From contig DYYI01000098.1 of assembly GCA_020741755.1 (NCBI GenBank), positions 1 through 17,547 of the forward strand: 17,547 nt of DNA. The letters are read 5' to 3'. Of this stretch, positions 14,952-17,547 are shown one piece after another. Both the position numbers and the translations under genes were made by a program. Below the pieces are notes generated by a model. The model was not told the origin of the DNA, did not search any database, and was given only the letters and a program-made list of their open reading frames with translations. This DNA comes from Aliicoccus persicus_A. Its GTDB lineage: Bacteria; Bacillota; Bacilli; Staphylococcales; Salinicoccaceae. The number at the start of each line of letters is the position of its first letter. Positions within the stretch are counted from its first letter, which is position 1.

Positions 14952-16169
14952 CTATAGAAAATGTAAGAGATATCCGAGACCTACACCGATGACCACGATG
15001 CTCCATGCTGGCAACTTCCAAATAATTAACAGCATAAAGAGCACGAGACCTAAGAAGAAGTCTGCACCTGAAACGATACCACTTGTCAGTACAGGATCAT
15101 AAAATGCTGCGACAAGTATTCCGACAACTGTCGCGTTTACACCCATTAATGCACTTTGGAAATAATGATTTTCACGCAGCTGTGCTAAAAACGGAAGTGC
15201 CGCAATAATTAGTAAAAACGACGGTAAGAAAACTGCAATCGTTGCAACAATCGCACCCGGCACATCGGCGATGATTGCACCGAGATAACTCGCAAATGTA
15301 AATAACGGCCCAGGCACTGCTTGTGCCATACCATAACCTGCTAAAAATGCATCTGGACTAATTAATCCAGCTGGCACAATTTCACGTTCGATCATCGGTA
15401 ACACAACGTGACCCCCACCGAAGACGATTGCACCGACTCTGAAAAATACATCGAACAGTGTGATATAGATGTTGTTTATCCAGTTTGCTAATAACGGCAT
15501 TAACACGAGTAACCCACCGAGTGCAGCGAGTGAATAATAGCTCACTTTTTTCGGTATGTTGATATTGAAAATTTCAATTTTCGTACGCTCGCGCTTTTGC
15601 AATAGCACAAATCCGATGAGTGCCCCACCTAGAATTGTTAAAATCTGCACCCAAACATTTGGATATAAGAGCATGACCCCAGATGCAATGATTGCAATAA
15701 TAATTCTCGGTTTGTCCGGCGTTAAGTTTTTCGCCATCCCCATAATTGCATGCAGGACGACTGCGACCGCAACAACTTTTAAGCTGCTGATAAATGCTTG
15801 ATCACTTATATCCATCTGTAAATAGAGCATTGCAAATACGACGAGTACGATAACAGACGGCATCGTAAAACCGAGCCATGACAGAACACCACCGAGAATA
15901 CCACCGCGCATCATCCCAATGGATATACCAACTTGAGAACTTGCCGGTCCAGGTAAAAACTGACACAGTGCAATGATGTCTGCGTACAACTTGTCATCTA
16001 ACCATTTCTTTCGATCAACATACTCATCTTTGAAGTAACCCAAGTGCGCCACTGGACCACCGAACGATGTTAAACCAAGCTTTAACGCAGTCATGAAAAT
16101 TTCTAATAATTTGCCAGAATTTGAAGTCTGTTCACTATGTAATTGTTCATTCTGATTATTATCTGCCAT
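14952..16169 (-). CDS. chrA: Chromate transporter, two-domain CHR family
   Basis: Inner-membrane anion transporter of the long-chain CHR family, known in characterised members to export chromate; 405 residues, about ten to twelve helices, with two homologous halves. The N-terminal half has SFGGPVAHLGYFKDEYV and CQFLPGPASSQVGISIG; the C-terminal half has the matching VFGGGHVVLPMIEREIV and GMAQAVPGPLFTFASYLG. Start set at the ATG at 16169, because AAGAGGAAC lies just upstream and within the 6-codon extension that a GTG at 16187 would give. It is monocistronic by its terminator and diverges from the SDR gene. Physiological substrate could be chromate, sulfate or another oxyanion. Confidence 0.93.
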   Translation of the reverse strand: MADNNQNEQLHSEQTSNSGKLLEIFMTALKLGLTSFGGPVAHLGYFKDEYVDRKKWLDDKLYADIIALCQFLPGPASSQVGISIGMMRGGILGGVLSWLGFTMPSVIVLVVFAMLYLQMDISDQAFISSLKVVAVAVVLHAIMGMAKNLTPDKPRIIIAIIASGVMLLYPNVWVQILTILGGALIGFVLLQKRERTKIEIFNINIPKKVSYYSLAALGGLLVLMPLLANWINNIYITLFDVFFRVGAIVFGGGHVVLPMIEREIVPAGLISPDAFLAGYGMAQAVPGPLFTFASYLGAIIADVPGAIVATIAVFLPSFLLIIAALPFLAQLRENHYFQSALMGVNATVVGILVAAFYDPVLTSGIVSGADFFLGLVLFMLLIIWKLPAWSIVVIGVGLGYLLHFL

Positions 16170-16210
16170 GAATGTTCCTCTTTTCACTGTGAGACGCTTA
16201 TTTATAAATT

Positions 16211-16228
16211 TTAACGACTGCGCGTTAA
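16211..16228. promoter_or_regulatory. Inverted repeat in the chrA-SDR divergent region
   Basis: TTAACG (16211-16216) and CGTTAA (16223-16228) form an inverted pair with a 6-bp spacer, about 42 bp upstream of the chrA start. On the minus strand TTAACG could also be a -35 with TATAAA 16 bp further, so the repeat overlaps the likely chrA promoter and could be an operator. No regulator is adjacent. Confidence 0.35.
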
Positions 16229-16278
16229 GATATTGTTAACTTCTTGTAACGATTAGGTTTTTTATCAACATTAGAAAT

Positions 16279-16303
16279 GTTTATAAGTGTTGTAACGGGC
16301 TAT
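16279..16303 (+). promoter_or_regulatory. Candidate sigma-B promoter of the SDR gene
   Basis: GTTTAT (16279-16284) and GGCTAT (16298-16303) with a 13-bp spacer each differ by one base from the sigma-B consensus GTTTAA and GGGTAT. The start codon is 33 bp further. Homologues of this SDR (general stress protein 39 type) belong to the sigma-B regulon in Bacillus, which supports the reading. A sigma-A alternative using TATACT at 16301-16306 as -10 cannot be excluded. Confidence 0.55.
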
Positions 16304-16335
16304 ACTCTAGTATCAAGTTTTAAGGATGATAATTT

Positions 16336-17217
16336 ATGGCAAACAAAGACCCAAGAACGAAATATCATCAAGATGGATTTAACAAACAGAAGCAAGCATA
16401 TCCTGGGTTGCAGGGTGAAATGGATTTCGTACCCGATTGTGGTGAAGAATCTTACGTAGGAAGCGGAAAACTAAAAGGGTTAAAAGCACTGATTTCCGGA
16501 GGCGATTCTGGTATCGGCCGTGCAGCTGCAATTGCATATGCACGAGAAGGTGCAGATGTGGCGATCACCTATTTGGATGATGAGGAACAAGATGCACAAG
16601 AAGTTAAACGATATATTGAAGAAGCAGGACAAAAAGCGGTATTAATTCCCGGTGACTTACGTGATGAACAGTTTGCGAGAGATGTTGTTGGTGAGAGCGT
16701 TGAGAAACTTGGCGGACTTGATATGCTCGTGTTAAATGCCGGCTACCAACAGTGGCAACCAGATTTACAAGACTATACATTAGAGCATATGACAGACACA
16801 TTTACGATCAATGTATTCTCTCAAGTATTTATGATGCAAGAAGCTGAAAAACATATGAAACCAGGTGGCAGCATCATTTTAACGACTTCAATTCAAGCCT
16901 TTAGTCCGGCAAATATTTTAATGGATTACGCCATGACGAAAAGTGCACAAGTATCATTGATCAAGTCACTCATGACGCCATTCATACAAAAAGGCATTCG
17001 AATCAACGGCGTTGCACCCGGACCAGTCTGGACAGCACTGCAGATCAGTGGCGGTCAACCACAAGAAAAAGTGGCGAACTTCGGAGAATCGAGCCCACTC
17101 GGACGCGCTGGCCAACCCGCCGAACTCGCGGCCGTGTATGTTTTACTCGCATCCGAAGAAGCAAGCTTTATTACCGGCGAAGTATACGGTGTAACAGGTG
17201 GCGGACCGATAGTTTAG
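16336..17217 (+). CDS. SDR family oxidoreductase, general stress protein 39-like
   Basis: Classical short-chain dehydrogenase/reductase with the extra N-terminal segment (residues 1-45, KDPRTKYHQDGFNKQKQ) typical of the YdaD/YhdF/YhxC stress group; 293 residues. The NAD(P)-binding motif is ISGGDSGIG (G55, G56, G59, G61), NAG sits at 134-136, and the catalytic triad is S185, Y198 and K202. The C-terminus GEVYGVTGGGPIV is typical. Substrate is unknown; members often reduce aldehydes or ketones during stress. The ATG follows AAGGATGA. This is the only complete plus-strand gene, divergent from chrA, with a candidate sigma-B promoter upstream. Confidence 0.93.
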   Translation: MANKDPRTKYHQDGFNKQKQAYPGLQGEMDFVPDCGEESYVGSGKLKGLKALISGGDSGIGRAAAIAYAREGADVAITYLDDEEQDAQEVKRYIEEAGQKAVLIPGDLRDEQFARDVVGESVEKLGGLDMLVLNAGYQQWQPDLQDYTLEHMTDTFTINVFSQVFMMQEAEKHMKPGGSIILTTSIQAFSPANILMDYAMTKSAQVSLIKSLMTPFIQKGIRINGVAPGPVWTALQISGGQPQEKVANFGESSPLGRAGQPAELAAVYVLLASEEASFITGEVYGVTGGGPIV

Positions 17218-17228
17218 GGTTTATGGGA

Positions 17229-17390
17229 GTTTGGACTGCCTATGAGAGGCGCTTGCTGGCGTGTTAATCAGTTTGACGGACTATGTGCTACTCTCATTGG
17301 CGCGCAAATCTGTTTGACGGACTATGAGCGACTCTCATTGGCGCGCAAATCAGTTTAATGGACTATGAGCCACTCTCATTGGCGCAATCA
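17229..17390. repeat. Tandem array of about 41-bp repeats downstream of the SDR gene
   Basis: Units start at 17229 (degenerate, 42 bp), 17271, 17312 and 17353 (3 bp shorter). The unit begins GTTTGACGGACTATGAG and continues CTCTCATTGGCGCGCAAATC. ATGAG and CTCAT, 5 bp apart, make a small hairpin in units 3 and 4. The array starts 11 bp after the SDR stop and so lies in its 3' untranslated region, ahead of a terminator shared with the converging gene. It is unrelated in sequence to the 51-bp array at 11997-12200. No open frame of note is present. Function unknown. Confidence 0.9.
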
Positions 17391-17426
17391 CCCTCAATAA
17401 AGCCCGATTCACCTTCAAAACCCTAA

Positions 17427-17471
17427 AAACCCCGAGCTGACGACACTCAAAATGTCCGCCGCTCGGGGTTT
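17427..17471 (-). terminator. Terminator between converging genes
   Basis: An 11-bp perfect stem (17427-17437 with 17461-17471, AAACCCCGAGC/GCTCGGGGTTT) encloses 23 bases that hold an inner GACA/TGTC pair. On the minus strand it is followed by TTTTTAGGGTTTTG, so it best serves the gene entering from the right; on the plus strand GGGGTTTCATTATT gives a weaker tail and it may also stop SDR transcripts. Confidence 0.85.
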
Positions 17472-17497
17472 CATTATTAATCCAACCTCAACCAAAA

Positions 17498-17547
17498 CTA
17501 GCCTTTGTGGCGCTCCAAAAAGTCAAAGACTCGGGTATACACTTTGA
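17498..17547 (-). CDS. C-terminus of an unidentified minus-strand gene (partial)
   Basis: Reading from the right edge on the minus strand, one frame gives KVYTRVFDFLERHKG and a TAG at 17498-17500, about 27 bp before the terminator stem. The VY..V.DFLERH ending resembles the last helix of alpha/beta-hydrolase proteins, but 15 residues are not enough to assign a family. The strong minus-strand terminator just downstream supports a real gene end here. Confidence 0.4.
   Translation of the reverse strand, partial: KVYTRVFDFLERHKG

Noticed and set aside
16170..16187. GTG start six codons upstream of chrA
   Set aside because: The ribosome site of the ATG at 16169 lies within that extension.
17229..17390. 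CRISPR array or IS remnant
   Set aside because: Units abut with no spacers, and there is no transposase frame or terminal inverted repeat.

Overview
The window reads as chromosome of a low-GC Gram-positive bacterium (Bacillota, Bacillales). AAGGAG-type ribosome binding sites, frequent TTG starts, A/T-rich third codon positions and this gene mix (fused TAXI-TRAP transporter, KynU/KynB/KynA, ChrA, YwaF-like protein, a probable sigma-B-driven SDR) fit a halotolerant member of the Staphylococcaceae such as Jeotgalicoccus or Salinicoccus. That placement is an inference from gene content. Almost everything is encoded on the minus strand; only the SDR gene at the right and an insertion-sequence remnant at the left edge are on the plus strand.

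Layout from left to right. (1) 1-174: the 3' end of an IS3-family insertion sequence, with the transposase C-terminus and a terminal inverted repeat. (2) 197-4204: a tripartite transporter operon read right to left: TAXI solute-binding protein, DUF1850 membrane-anchored protein, fused 4TM/12TM TRAP permease. The binding protein has no lipobox cysteine and carries a strongly acidic, internally repeated C-terminal tail. (3) 4323-7386: a tightly overlapped tryptophan-to-anthranilate operon (kynU, kynB, kynA) ending in an unrecognised 106-residue gene. (4) 7528-11345: malQ-glgP, an alpha-glucan degradation operon with a perfect 19-bp-stem terminator, an extended -10 promoter and a candidate CcpA cre site. 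(5) 11482-11928: a MarR-family regulator. (6) 11997-12200: four tandem 51-bp repeats lying directly behind the next operon. (7) 12204-14135: a sarcosine/N-methyl-amino-acid oxidase-like flavoprotein coupled to a Cof-type HAD phosphatase. (8) 14191-14889: a YwaF-like membrane protein. (9) 14952-16169: a two-domain chromate transporter (ChrA) with its own terminator. (10) 16336-17217: a plus-strand stress-type SDR behind a candidate sigma-B promoter. (11) 17229-17547: a second, different tandem array (about 41 bp units), a strong terminator, and the last codons of a minus-strand gene that enters from beyond the window.

Functionally this is a metabolic accessory neighbourhood. The kyn operon would convert tryptophan to N-formylkynurenine, kynurenine, then anthranilate plus alanine; no kynurenine 3-monooxygenase is present. 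The TAXI-TRAP operon imports an unidentified, probably organic-acid solute. MalQ and GlgP turn maltodextrin or glycogen into glucose-1-phosphate; no glycogen synthesis genes are in view. I found no CRISPR array, no tRNA or rRNA gene, no prophage and no recognisable defence system. The least explained items are the non-lipoprotein acidic-tailed binding protein, the small gene at the end of the kyn operon, and the two unrelated tandem repeat arrays at gene 3' ends.
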